Assembly: GCA_022565805.1 (NCBI GenBank) | Contig: JAIULZ010000019.1 | Span: 1-42,803 of the forward strand | Length of the DNA stretch: 42,803 nt | Direction: 5' to 3' | Origin: Balneolales bacterium | Lineage (GTDB): Bacteria > Bacteroidota > Rhodothermia > Balneolales > Cyclonatronaceae | Shown: piece by piece, positions 31,517 through 40,331 of the stretch | Position numbering within the stretch: the stretch's first letter is position 1 | Layout of the letters: each line of letters starts with the position of its first letter | The notes under the pieces: generated by a model | Seen by the model: the letters and a program-made list of their open reading frames with translations, nothing else | What the model was told of the DNA's origin: nothing | The model's database searches: none | Position numbers and translations under genes: made by a program

Positions 31517-32785
31517 TCAAAGTGAATCTAATGGGAAATTCTCAATTAACATTGAATCACCTTCTATACTAAATACTTTGATTTTTTCTTGGATAATTCT
31601 TGCAGTTTTAATCATATTTTCTTTACTTTCAGCTGCAATAATGAATCTCATAATTACATGTTGTGCAGTACCTTTCCCTTCAATTTTATCACCTTCTTTA
31701 TACATTACATGGTGTGAAACTACGTTCTGGATTTTGGTTGATTCTTCAATACCTTCAATTTTCCCAATGACGCCCTCTTTTATCAAGAAGTAAAGCATCA
31801 TTGAAGTACTTTTATTTATTGATTTATCAATTTTCTTTATTTCAGTACAATTTCCCATATTCCCATTTATGGCAAAATGGGTTAAGCACGTTGATATATC
31901 AACCCCGCTATTCGCTTTCACAATTTCCCAATCTTCCGCACCGCCCATACGAAAAGATGGGTCGATAAAGCAGTATTTATCTCCTTTTCTAAAACCACTA
32001 AAAGATAGTGGCCCATTCATAATACCGATTTGCTTAATAAAATTGCGAACTTTGAGATCGTACTCATTTATAAAGTGTTCATAGTGCTTAGAAGGAAAAA
32101 CTTGAGACCAAATATAATCTCGATTACCATCTTCATCATAATGAGTATAAATGTCAGACATTGATGTCAATGATATATCTCCATCACATACAAAATATTT
32201 TACAGCAACTTCTTGTCCGTTTTGCACAAACTCTTCAGCAACAACTCTTTTCTTTTTTGAATGTTTAAGAGAATCAATCAATTTTGATTTTATTTCATTT
32301 TTATTCCAACAAATATTTACACCTTTAGATGCACGCCCGTCTACAGGTTTTATTACAATAGGAAATTCAATCTGACTAATATCTATACCATCTATATCTT
32401 TATTTAAATCATATGAAATCAATACATCTAACCCATATTTTAAACATGACTCTTTAAATATTTCTTTATTTGTCATTATTTCAAATTGTTCACGGGTTCC
32501 ATAGCATGGCAAATCTAACTTATCTGCAATCTCACAGTACGGTATTTGACCTGAGTCAATACAATAGTTCATAACACCATCAATCCCAACTTCTTTAGAA
32601 GTTTCAACTATTTTATCAATATCAAAAACACTATAGTCATAATACTCACTTGAAATAAGCTTGCATGCAGAACCTTTAACATTATCTACAACAACAGTGT
32701 GCAACCCATATTCATTAGCTTGCCTTACTATCTTTATCATTTGTGGCACACTACAAAGAATGAGAAGTTTTTTTTTAGATTTCAT
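31517..32785 (-). CDS. ATP-grasp ligase (carbamoyl-phosphate-synthase-like fold)
   Basis: A 422-aa ATP-grasp protein. The N-terminal Rossmann-like domain begins KKLLILCSVPQMIKIVRQ. The ATP-grasp core has TNKEIFKESCLKYGL, FPIVIKPVDGRASKGV near residue 145 (ATP-binding Lys), VVAEEFVQNGQEVAVKYFV and FIDPSFRMGGAEDWEIV (metal/phosphate-binding, equivalent to ExNxRxGG). Such enzymes join an amine to a carboxylate through an acyl-phosphate. The ATG overlaps the stop of the Ppd-like gene (ATGA). As the last gene of the pathway block, it could attach an amine made upstream to a sugar acid or amino acid (inference). Confidence 0.87.
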   Translation of the reverse strand: MKSKKKLLILCSVPQMIKIVRQANEYGLHTVVVDNVKGSACKLISSEYYDYSVFDIDKIVETSKEVGIDGVMNYCIDSGQIPYCEIADKLDLPCYGTREQFEIMTNKEIFKESCLKYGLDVLISYDLNKDIDGIDISQIEFPIVIKPVDGRASKGVNICWNKNEIKSKLIDSLKHSKKKRVVAEEFVQNGQEVAVKYFVCDGDISLTSMSDIYTHYDEDGNRDYIWSQVFPSKHYEHFINEYDLKVRNFIKQIGIMNGPLSFSGFRKGDKYCFIDPSFRMGGAEDWEIVKANSGVDISTCLTHFAINGNMGNCTEIKKIDKSINKSTSMMLYFLIKEGVIGKIEGIEESTKIQNVVSHHVMYKEGDKIEGKGTAQHVIMRFIIAAESKENMIKTARIIQEKIKVFSIEGDSMLIENFPLDSL

Positions 32786-33882
32786 ATTTTTATACCCTTG
32801 TTAAAGTCAAACTTTAATACTGGCATATCTTTCCGCATACCCTTTTTTATTAGTACCTCAACGAATGTATTTTTTTTATTATTATTTAATAATTCCTTTA
32901 GTGTTTCTTTATTATTTATAGAATGGATTTGTGCATAACCTAGTTTTTGGGCGATTGCGCTTAGCTCAATCCTTGATGTAGCTGCTTTTTGCCCACCCAC
33001 AGATTCATGAACTCCGTTATTCAATACAATATGAATCAAATTGTCTAAATTTTTATTTTGGCCAATTATTGCCATTGCCCCCATATGCATTAGCGCAGAT
33101 GCATCTCCATCTAAACAAACAACAAGTTTGTCTTTTTTTGCAAGAGCTATACCAGCTGCAATGGAAGATGTATGACCCATTGCCCCTACATTTAAAAAAT
33201 CCCTGCTGTGATCTTCACCTCTTAGTCTTCTTACTTCAAAAAGTTCCCGTGTTGCCCTGCCTGTAGCTGCCACATAAATAGTTTCTTCAGGTAATGAATC
33301 TACAATACAATTTATCGCCTCTTCTCTGCTCATTAGCCCATCTTCATCCTCGAAACCACTTTTTTCACCTCTTTCAAGAACTCCCTTAGGAACAAGCAGT
33401 GCAACCGGCCCGCTTATTTCTGTTGCCTGTTCTACAGCCCATTTTAGCGTGTCCTCAACTTCTTTTATATCGTTCGAAAGTCTCCGCCAGGGAATATCAA
33501 CATCATCCATCAACACGGGAGTCAGTTCCCCCTGTTTACTGTGCTGAGGATGATCTTTAACGCCGGGCTCACCTCTCCACCCGATTAACAGCAACATCGG
33601 AATACCATATACGCTTGGGTGTGTTAAGGAGATTAAAGGATTCATGGCATTTCCAATGCCTGAATTTTGCATATAAACCAACGGTATGGTACCCGAAACA
33701 AGCTGATAACCTGCAGCTAATGCTACTGCATTACCCTCGTTTGCTGCTAAAACATGCTTGTCATTTGGCCAATGATTTTCTACATAGAGGCAAAAATCAT
33801 TCAATAGAGTATCAGGCACACCCGAAATAAACTCAACTGAGTTATTTCTTAGAATAATTTCGAATTGATTTAGGTCAATCAT
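32782..33882 (-). CDS. Phosphonopyruvate decarboxylase-like TPP enzyme
   Basis: A 366-aa thiamine-diphosphate enzyme combining both catalytic parts. The N-terminal Pyr domain has SGVPDTLLNDF and AANEGNAVALAAGY (Glu49, which activates TPP). The C-terminal PP domain has LDGDASALMHMGAM (residues 257-270) and LNNGVHESVGGQ (287-298). The NNxxHxSxGGQ string is what I associate with phosphonopyruvate decarboxylase (AepY/Ppd), rather than acetolactate synthase. It would convert a 3-substituted pyruvate to the aldehyde plus CO2. No PEP mutase (EDKxxxxxNS) is present in the window, so phosphonopyruvate is not certain; sulfopyruvate or another 2-oxo acid is possible. Aminotransferase and aldo/keto reductase genes nearby could process the aldehyde. 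Confidence 0.85.
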   Translation of the reverse strand: MIDLNQFEIILRNNSVEFISGVPDTLLNDFCLYVENHWPNDKHVLAANEGNAVALAAGYQLVSGTIPLVYMQNSGIGNAMNPLISLTHPSVYGIPMLLLIGWRGEPGVKDHPQHSKQGELTPVLMDDVDIPWRRLSNDIKEVEDTLKWAVEQATEISGPVALLVPKGVLERGEKSGFEDEDGLMSREEAINCIVDSLPEETIYVAATGRATRELFEVRRLRGEDHSRDFLNVGAMGHTSSIAAGIALAKKDKLVVCLDGDASALMHMGAMAIIGQNKNLDNLIHIVLNNGVHESVGGQKAATSRIELSAIAQKLGYAQIHSINNKETLKELLNNNKKNTFVEVLIKKGMRKDMPVLKFDFNKGIKI

Positions 33883-33910
33883 AATTGATTAATTTTATGT
33901 AACACAATAA

Positions 33911-35266
33911 TTAGTTTAATTCAAGAGATTTATATAATGCAGAAACATTATGATCCAAATTCAAAACTATTTCTGCGATTTTTTTTATCTGCTCTTCAGA
34001 AAAGCCTCCAACAGAACCTAGTTCTGTCACTTTTTGCATAAGTTCCACGTCAGTTAAAGGGTTTTCTGGCTCTCCCTTAGGATACATTACTTGTTTACTA
34101 AACTTCTCACTGTTGTTCATTACTACGCTAACTAATGCGATGCTCTTATCAGGAAAACTATCAGTAAACTTTGTATCAGCGGTCACTATTACTTTTTTAG
34201 TCAATTGATTAATGACTTCATTTGATACATTTTTTTCACTGAACGCGTCAATTCCACCCATTCTATTAACTAACGCAGTGGCAACTGAGAATGGAATACT
34301 CATTTTTGCCGAAGAAGTATTAGGAATTATGGTATGATCATGAGATTTAACTGCTAACTCATAAGTTGATACATGAATTTCTTTTATTTGTTTAGGATCT
34401 ATTTCATGTGTACAGCTTAGTTCAATTGACGCTTCTATAGCAGGATGACAATATCTGCATGCTGCATAAGGTTTTATGTAAATGTCAAATATCGCAAGGT
34501 CTTTATCAACCGGAAATAGTTTTTCCAAATCGCATTTATCAGTCATAATTGATAAAAAACCTTTCGAACCACCAAGTACATCATCAGGACCTTCTATTCC
34601 CGCTTCTGCCATAAGAAAAGCGTTTAAACCTGTCCGTGCAGCATTACCAACATTAAAGGGTTTAAGCTGGGAAGAATCTTCTAACGCTTTGAGTGTTCCA
34701 CCTGAGCTTATCAATGCTGCTGATAAAGCATTCTTTAGAATTTTTTTTTCAGTACCAGTCATTATACAAAGAGCAACGGCAGCGCCAGCGGCACCAATTG
34801 TGCCGGTTGCATGATATCCCCTTTTCTTGTGTCCTGGTTGAACAGCATTTGCTAATCTGATGGTCGTTTCATAACCAGCATTAATCCCTTTAATTAAATT
34901 AGTCCCAGAAATTTTTCTTTCTTGAGCAATAGCAAACAAGGCCGAAAGAACAGGAGTACCCGGATGTACAATACCTGAGTTGACACCATCATCAAGTTCA
35001 GCAAAATGAGAGATAAATCCATTCAAGAATGCTGCTGCATCAGGACTTTTTTTAATGCCATAACCGATCACAGACGAACCGTCTGAAATATTAGGATATT
35101 TTTCAATTAAATTTAAAGCAATTGAACCAAGCAAACCCTTACCTGCATACAAAACACTAAAATAATCTATTATACAACGTTTTACCTGATGTATAACTTC
35201 ATTGCTGACTTCAACGTTACATTTGCTGTAGATATATTCTACAAATTTATCAGTTAGATTTTCCAA
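33911..35266 (-). CDS. MmgE/PrpD-family protein
   Basis: A 451-aa protein of the 2-methylcitrate-dehydratase-like MmgE/PrpD family: N-terminal CIIDYFSVLYAGKG, AAFLNGFISHFAELDDG near residue 80, GYHATGTIGAAGAAVAL near 150, PFNVGNAARTGL, PYAACRYCHPAIEA near 278, and a C-terminal YPKGEPENPLTD. Family enzymes dehydrate/hydrate or epimerise tricarboxylic or related acids; others have cis-aconitate or tartrate-like substrates. It lies between a Ppd-like and an aldo/keto reductase gene, so it probably acts on an organic acid of that pathway. The specific substrate is unknown. Confidence 0.9.
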   Translation of the reverse strand: MENLTDKFVEYIYSKCNVEVSNEVIHQVKRCIIDYFSVLYAGKGLLGSIALNLIEKYPNISDGSSVIGYGIKKSPDAAAFLNGFISHFAELDDGVNSGIVHPGTPVLSALFAIAQERKISGTNLIKGINAGYETTIRLANAVQPGHKKRGYHATGTIGAAGAAVALCIMTGTEKKILKNALSAALISSGGTLKALEDSSQLKPFNVGNAARTGLNAFLMAEAGIEGPDDVLGGSKGFLSIMTDKCDLEKLFPVDKDLAIFDIYIKPYAACRYCHPAIEASIELSCTHEIDPKQIKEIHVSTYELAVKSHDHTIIPNTSSAKMSIPFSVATALVNRMGGIDAFSEKNVSNEVINQLTKKVIVTADTKFTDSFPDKSIALVSVVMNNSEKFSKQVMYPKGEPENPLTDVELMQKVTELGSVGGFSEEQIKKIAEIVLNLDHNVSALYKSLELN

Positions 35267-35275
35267 AAGATATTA

Positions 35276-36223
35276 TTACGATTTATAAAAATAGAAATAG
35301 TCAGGACTTTCATTCATAGCATTACTCCAGGCCAAATCAAAAGCTTCTGTAATAACATCCGGCAAAATACCATTACTGACAGCTGCAATATTCTCATCAA
35401 ACTGTTTCATAGAAGAAGCACCGATAATAATAGCGTCATCTGAGTGCTCATTTAGTGATGAATGGTAAGCAAGCCACCGATAAGCTGCCTCTGCAGGATT
35501 AATCTCAAACTGCCGGCACACTTCAGATATTGCATTAACAGCTTCAAAATAAGATTTTTTCCAATAACGCTTACGGTAACTCTCAAGCCTTGCAAACCGA
35601 CCTGCTTCGGGATCAGCATCATAATTTAACTGCTTGCCCGTTAGCAGACCGCCGGCTAAGGGGTTAAATGCATAAAATTTTATATCATAGTTGCGGAGAC
35701 AAGCAAAAAGCTCTTTTTCAGCTTTCCTGCTAATACCATTGTACAACCCCTGATATACAGAAGGTATTGGCCAGCCATTCCTTTCACAAACATGAACGCA
35801 ATGAGCAACAAGCCAGGAAGGGAAATTACTCAGCCCGATTGCCTTAATTTTATTTTGTTCATAAAGCTGAGCACATGCTTCCAGGCTTTCTTCAACAGGC
35901 GTATTTGCATCCGGCATATGCAGATAATATAAGTCTGCATAGTTTAAATTCATGCGTTCAAGAGACTCATTGCACTGCATGAGTATCGCATTTCTGTCTA
36001 ATTTACCCGTAATACGTGGGTTTGCTTTTGTTGCTACAGAAAATGTTTCCCGGTCTATTTTAGCAAATATTTCACCCAGCATGCGCTCTGTTTGTCCGCC
36101 ATTATAAACAAACGCTGAGTCTATCTGGCTATAGCCTGCTCTTAAAAAAGAGTGAATCATGTTTTCGGCCTCAGCTAAATCAACCTGCGGACCAAAGTTC
36201 ATGGTGCCAAGTACTAATTTCAT
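35276..36223 (-). CDS. Aldo/keto reductase
   Basis: A 315-aa NADPH-dependent (beta/alpha)8 reductase. It has LGTMNFG at the N-terminus, IDSAFVYNGGQTERMLGE (catalytic Asp and Tyr), VATKAN (Lys) and DLYYLHMPD (His), then GLSNFPSWLVA and AIIIGASSMKQFDEN. It looks like the AKR7 (aflatoxin/succinic semialdehyde reductase) group. In this neighbourhood it might reduce the aldehyde released by the Ppd-like enzyme to an alcohol. It could equally act on a sugar. It is 9 bases from the PrpD-like start and thus in the same transcript. Confidence 0.9.
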   Translation of the reverse strand: MKLVLGTMNFGPQVDLAEAENMIHSFLRAGYSQIDSAFVYNGGQTERMLGEIFAKIDRETFSVATKANPRITGKLDRNAILMQCNESLERMNLNYADLYYLHMPDANTPVEESLEACAQLYEQNKIKAIGLSNFPSWLVAHCVHVCERNGWPIPSVYQGLYNGISRKAEKELFACLRNYDIKFYAFNPLAGGLLTGKQLNYDADPEAGRFARLESYRKRYWKKSYFEAVNAISEVCRQFEINPAEAAYRWLAYHSSLNEHSDDAIIIGASSMKQFDENIAAVSNGILPDVITEAFDLAWSNAMNESPDYFYFYKS

Positions 36224-36296
36224 CAGCTATAAATTATTTTTAAATAATGAGGACGGAGAAAGATTCGTGATATCATTCATCATAAATAGAGCCTTA

Positions 36297-37445
36297 TCAG
36301 CTATTTCCCATTATTAATTTTAAATATGATCTTCCGTCAGGAACAACTCCATAGGCCTGTGCCCGATAATGAGTTTTTTGAGCCCAGCTACGGTGCGGGT
36401 TAATTTCATTCATCTTATTTGCATTTTTACTTTTAATTACGCCACCAGAAGTTTTCAGTATTTGTTCTGCATCATCATACTCTTCTTTAGTAACGGCCTG
36501 CATGGCATTTACAAAGCGTGCATGAGAAGGATGGATAATTGTTTTGCCTACGAAGCCATTCGCCTTATCCAATATCACTTCCCGCAATAAGCCATCGATG
36601 GCCTCATTTATAATCTCATGCCGGTTGAGTAAAGACAGATGTATGTTCTTTTCCAATATCTGATCTATGCTGTCATTCGTATATGCTAAGAAATATTCCC
36701 ATACAGGGCCGGAGATCGTGTAATCATCATCAACCCTGCCGAAATAATTTACTATATCCGTTAGACAATCTTTAACCGTCAGAATATCATAGATTGAATA
36801 ATTAATTCCTCTTCGTACAGCAAACAATGATGACAGGTCTGTACCACCTATCCTGATATTTAAAACAAGATTTTGGAAAGGTGACAGCAATTGTTTTACG
36901 GCAAGTAGCTCCTTCTCTCTTATTTCTTTAAAAGCAATATCCCGACCTTCGAGCAGAGGCATACAATATAAGCTGCAGCCGTACTTTTGATTTATACTGT
37001 ACAGAATGCTTAAATAATCAGCACCATTGTAGCTTGTAAATTTTGGGAAGACAATTCCTGATAATATCTGAACGTGATCTTCATTTAAACGGGATGCAAA
37101 AGATCTGAATTGTTCCGGGTTTCTTACACGCACAAAAGTTAGCGGAATATCACCGATTTCAATTTTTTCTTCTAAAACAGCTTTTGATAACAAGCTCAGG
37201 TGCTTAAGGATATTATCTTCTGCCTTACTTAAATCATTTACATCTATTGCATCCTCACAACACATCACCATTGATGTGTATTCAAGAATATTCTTGTTGA
37301 TTATTTTTTCAATAATTTCTTTTGTGCCTGGCATATAGAGCGTAGCACCAAGGCAATATTGTAACAATCCCCTGTCTGTATTTTTGTCGAAGACAACCGG
37401 CTTATGCACAAACTCAAAGGAAGGGTTATAAAGGTGATGTATCAT
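36297..37445 (-). CDS. CitE/HpcH-like C-C bond lyase
   Basis: A 382-aa TIM-barrel protein of the HpcH/HpaI aldolase-citrate lyase superfamily, probably the 'C-C_Bond_Lyase' branch (PF15617) known from ter gene clusters. CitE-like landmarks in order: MVMCCEDAIDVNDL (acidic metal ligand), FVRVRNPEQF, GIVFPKFTSYNGAD, CMPLLEGRDIAF and NIRIGGTDLSSLFAVRRG. It is longer than CitE by about 90 residues at the C-terminus. It would make or break a C-C bond, probably with pyruvate, oxaloacetate or an acyl-CoA. It could supply a 2-oxo acid substrate to the PrpD- and Ppd-like enzymes (inference). Confidence 0.82.
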   Translation of the reverse strand: MIHHLYNPSFEFVHKPVVFDKNTDRGLLQYCLGATLYMPGTKEIIEKIINKNILEYTSMVMCCEDAIDVNDLSKAEDNILKHLSLLSKAVLEEKIEIGDIPLTFVRVRNPEQFRSFASRLNEDHVQILSGIVFPKFTSYNGADYLSILYSINQKYGCSLYCMPLLEGRDIAFKEIREKELLAVKQLLSPFQNLVLNIRIGGTDLSSLFAVRRGINYSIYDILTVKDCLTDIVNYFGRVDDDYTISGPVWEYFLAYTNDSIDQILEKNIHLSLLNRHEIINEAIDGLLREVILDKANGFVGKTIIHPSHARFVNAMQAVTKEEYDDAEQILKTSGGVIKSKNANKMNEINPHRSWAQKTHYRAQAYGVVPDGRSYLKLIMGNS

Positions 37446-37455
37446 ATATAAGCCT

Positions 37456-38349
37456 CTATTTTATAGAACCTTTAGGGGATGCAGTAGCTTCCGGGTAATA
37501 CGCATCAATTACCCGTTTAACCAAACTGACCTGTTTCACCCGATTTTTTGCATCAGCACTGGAAGTATCCCAGCTATGTGTTTTTGCAACAGAACCACCG
37601 GTTTTCAGGTAAATTGGCGCCGATACCCGAATCATTTCCGGAACTTCGTAATGACGTATAAATCCACCGGTTGAAGCGGGGTTTTCGGTATGCAGGTCAA
37701 GCGGAATATCAATGGCTTGCCTTATGGATGCCATCATTTGTAGCTGAATATCCCTAACCGGGTTAAATGAATTGGCGCCTATGCTCTCGAGCAGTTTTGC
37801 AGAACAAGGATTCCCGTGCCCAGTATGAGCAGAGATTTTAAATCTGCATTCCGCCGGAATTTCTGCGTGTTTCCGGGCTTCGTTAAAAACCCATAAGCTC
37901 CCTTCATCATAAACCAAAAATGAATAGCAACCAAAAGCAGAAGCTCTTTTGACTTCTTCAATTGCCCGAACAATCTGATCTTGTCCCCTTAGCCTATACC
38001 CCATTCGCTGACCTTCAGGTGTATTCACAGACGCACTTGTATCGTTTACAGCTCTTGGACCAATAGCAAGCACAAGCTCGGTTTGTGATTGCTTTGCAAG
38101 CGCAACCATTCGTTCTATTTCCTGATCGGTAAGCATCATAATACCCTTTGTTTGGGTAATTCTGTGAATCGTGAGCTTATACTGCTCAAGGGCTTCCAAT
38201 AGCGCTTCCATCGTTGAAGGGCCCTGAATACCGGGTATTTCAAACCGGTATTGAGCACCATCAGAAAATCTTTTGTTTGAATCCGCAAGCGTGTAGTCAT
38301 CGCCTGCAGGCATATTTATTTTTTGAAGGAAAGCTTTAGTCGATTTCAT
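37456..38349 (-). CDS. TIM-barrel protein resembling U32/peptidase-like family
   Basis: A 297-aa protein of uncertain family, probably a TIM barrel distantly like peptidase U32. Notable strings are PGIQGPSTMEALLEAL near residue 39, LVLAIGPRAVNDTSAS and YRLRGQDQIVRAI, FLVYDEGSLWVFN, FKISAHTGHGNPCSAKLLES (with a possible catalytic Cys), IPLDLHTENPASTGGF and IYLKTGGS. Conserved Asp, His, Glu and Cys at the C-terminal ends of predicted strands suggest a real enzyme. The start is 26 bases after the aminotransferase stop. Its role in the pathway is not known to me; it is one of the least characterised genes here. Confidence 0.6.
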   Translation of the reverse strand: MKSTKAFLQKINMPAGDDYTLADSNKRFSDGAQYRFEIPGIQGPSTMEALLEALEQYKLTIHRITQTKGIMMLTDQEIERMVALAKQSQTELVLAIGPRAVNDTSASVNTPEGQRMGYRLRGQDQIVRAIEEVKRASAFGCYSFLVYDEGSLWVFNEARKHAEIPAECRFKISAHTGHGNPCSAKLLESIGANSFNPVRDIQLQMMASIRQAIDIPLDLHTENPASTGGFIRHYEVPEMIRVSAPIYLKTGGSVAKTHSWDTSSADAKNRVKQVSLVKRVIDAYYPEATASPKGSIK

Positions 38350-38375
38350 AATTAATTACTTAAAATGATGATGTC

Positions 38376-39455
38376 TCAGTTATTGAGTACACGTAATATC
38401 CGTCTGCAAATCATATCAATTTCCACTTCACTCAGCTCGAAATAAAGAGGCAGGCAAAGTATACGGGATGCGATGTCATCAGCAACCGGAGTTGATGATT
38501 TATCCACATAATTAAGGCTGCTAAGGCTTGGATGAAAATAGCGTCGAGGGAAAATTTCTTTGCCCTCAAGATTTTTCTTTACCCGGAGCATAGTTTCATG
38601 ATTCTCAAAAACCACCGGATAGTATGCGTGGTTAAATTCCACATCAGATGCTATTTTGGGTTTCTGTATCTGTGGTTTCATCAGCATATCATCATAAAAA
38701 CCGGACTGTTTTTTCCGAGATTCCAGAATCTGATCAATATAGTTCAAATTCACGACCCCCATAGCCGCATGGAATTCAGAGTTTTTACCATTGATACCGA
38801 CTCCATGAAAATCCTCCGGCCCTTTATGGCCAAAGTTACGTCTCCAGGCCATACTTTTTAAAACCTCTGCATCTTCGGTAAATAGTGCGCCGCCTTCCAC
38901 GGTATGGTAAAGCTTGGTCGCATGAAAGCTTGTTGTGCTCACATCGCCCCATTTAAAAATTGTTTCACCTTTATACTTCGTACCAAAACAATGAGCGGCA
39001 TCGTAAATAACCTTGAGTCCGTGTTTATCGGCTATAGCTTTGATGGCTTCAACATCACAAGGATTCCCAAAACAGTGCGTCGCCAGAATCGCCTGCGTGT
39101 TATCTGTAATGGCTGCCTCAATTTTGGTTGGGTCGATGTTGAACGTATCCGGGTCAATATCCACAAAAACAGGGGTACATCCCTCCCATACCAGACTACT
39201 TGTCGTAGCTACATAGCTAAATGGAGTTGTAATAACCTCTTTTGAAATATCGAGCGCTTTAAGAGCAATCTGAATTGCAATCGTGCCATTACCTACATAA
39301 AGTAAATGCTTCATGCGAAGGTAACGCTTAAGCTTAAGCTCAAGATCATTGACCAAAGGGCCGTTATTGGTAAACCAATTTCGCTGCCAGATGCCTTCCA
39401 GCAGCTCTTGGTATTCTTTAAAAGGCGGGGAGAAAGGGCGGGTTACGGGTATCAA
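38376..39455 (-). CDS. DegT/DnrJ/EryC1/StrS aminotransferase
   Basis: A 359-aa PLP-dependent fold-I aminotransferase of the sugar aminotransferase family. MIPVTRPFSPPFKEY opens it. YVGNGTIAIQIALKAL binds the cofactor phosphate, YDAAHCFGTKYKG carries the Asp and the nearby ring-stacking residues, and SFHATKLYHTVEGGAL holds the Schiff-base Lys181. It would aminate a keto-sugar nucleotide or, in view of the neighbours, an aldehyde from the Ppd-like enzyme. It starts at TTG, 12 bases from the P-loop gene stop. Sugar versus non-sugar substrate cannot be decided from sequence. Confidence 0.92.
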   Translation of the reverse strand: MIPVTRPFSPPFKEYQELLEGIWQRNWFTNNGPLVNDLELKLKRYLRMKHLLYVGNGTIAIQIALKALDISKEVITTPFSYVATTSSLVWEGCTPVFVDIDPDTFNIDPTKIEAAITDNTQAILATHCFGNPCDVEAIKAIADKHGLKVIYDAAHCFGTKYKGETIFKWGDVSTTSFHATKLYHTVEGGALFTEDAEVLKSMAWRRNFGHKGPEDFHGVGINGKNSEFHAAMGVVNLNYIDQILESRKKQSGFYDDMLMKPQIQKPKIASDVEFNHAYYPVVFENHETMLRVKKNLEGKEIFPRRYFHPSLSSLNYVDKSSTPVADDIASRILCLPLYFELSEVEIDMICRRILRVLNN

Positions 39456-39467
39456 ATTAAGCGTGAA

Positions 39468-40268
39468 TTACGATTTCTTGTTAGACAATTTATTTTCAAC
39501 TATATTTTTTTCAATTTTTTTGAACCTTAGAAGAGTTTCATCAAGACTTCCATTGATATCCAGTTCATACTTATGGGCACCATAATTTTGGGATAGTTTT
39601 GCTAGCCTTCTCTTAATTTGAATATTTTCTATTAAGTTTTCTCGCATTTTATTTTCACCATATAAAGATATATAATCATTTAAAGCGCCTTTTTTTGATT
39701 TATTTCTATTATACAAATTAGATATGATTTGATCTGTATCTAATTCAAGAAGAATAAAGTTTCGTCTGTTAAAAAAATTTTCTAAAGCAATAGTACTGCA
39801 TTGTTTATTCTCAATTATCTGAACAAGTTCTTTAGTGAAGTTATGGCACAAACTATCGTCTAAAAACCACCCACTTTTTTCAAGAGATTCAGAACAAAAT
39901 AATACTTTATCCTCACGTATTCTTTTGCTCATAAAACTGATTAATTTAATACACCTATCCAAATCACTATATCGCTTAAAGATATTATCAATTTTAGATT
40001 TAATAAGTAATAAATAGAAATCTTCTAAATCCGGATCTTTATTCAATTCATGAATCGAATTGGTTATGTATTTGTGATTCCAACTATATTCCAATTGCTT
40101 TTTTGCTTCTGCATGAAATGTAGTCTTACCAATGCCTGATGGGCCAAGTAATTCAATCGTTAAATTACTTGTAATGCTATTATCTATTACATTATCACTA
40201 AATATATTTTTAAAACTTGATTGAAGTCTAAAAACATTCAGTAGCTTTTTTATTGATTGTTTATTCAT
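39468..40268 (-). CDS. P-loop kinase-like NTPase
   Basis: A 266-aa protein with a clear Walker A, LLGPSGIGKTTF (G42-T50). A candidate Walker B is not obvious; FILLELDTDQII near residue 172 may supply acidic residues. A basic helical C-terminus (RLAKLSQNYGAHKYEL...KIEKNIVENKLSNKKS) follows. It resembles small-molecule or sugar kinases found in glycan clusters, such as AAA-type adenylylsulfate/hexose kinase-like proteins, but I cannot name the family. It lies between the ABC flippase and the aminotransferase. Very Lys/Asn rich. Confidence 0.6.
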   Translation of the reverse strand: MNKQSIKKLLNVFRLQSSFKNIFSDNVIDNSITSNLTIELLGPSGIGKTTFHAEAKKQLEYSWNHKYITNSIHELNKDPDLEDFYLLLIKSKIDNIFKRYSDLDRCIKLISFMSKRIREDKVLFCSESLEKSGWFLDDSLCHNFTKELVQIIENKQCSTIALENFFNRRNFILLELDTDQIISNLYNRNKSKKGALNDYISLYGENKMRENLIENIQIKRRLAKLSQNYGAHKYELDINGSLDETLLRFKKIEKNIVENKLSNKKS

Positions 40269-40331
40269 AGCATTTTTGGATTTGTCGAAGTAAAGAAGAC
40301 TACTATTTAATGTAATTGCTACTAATATTGT

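Noticed and set aside
31517-39455. Possible PEP mutase in the pathway block
   Set aside because: The PEP mutase motif EDKxxxxxNS is absent; the CitE-like protein has CCEDAID and PKF instead, fitting the HpcH/citrate-lyase group.
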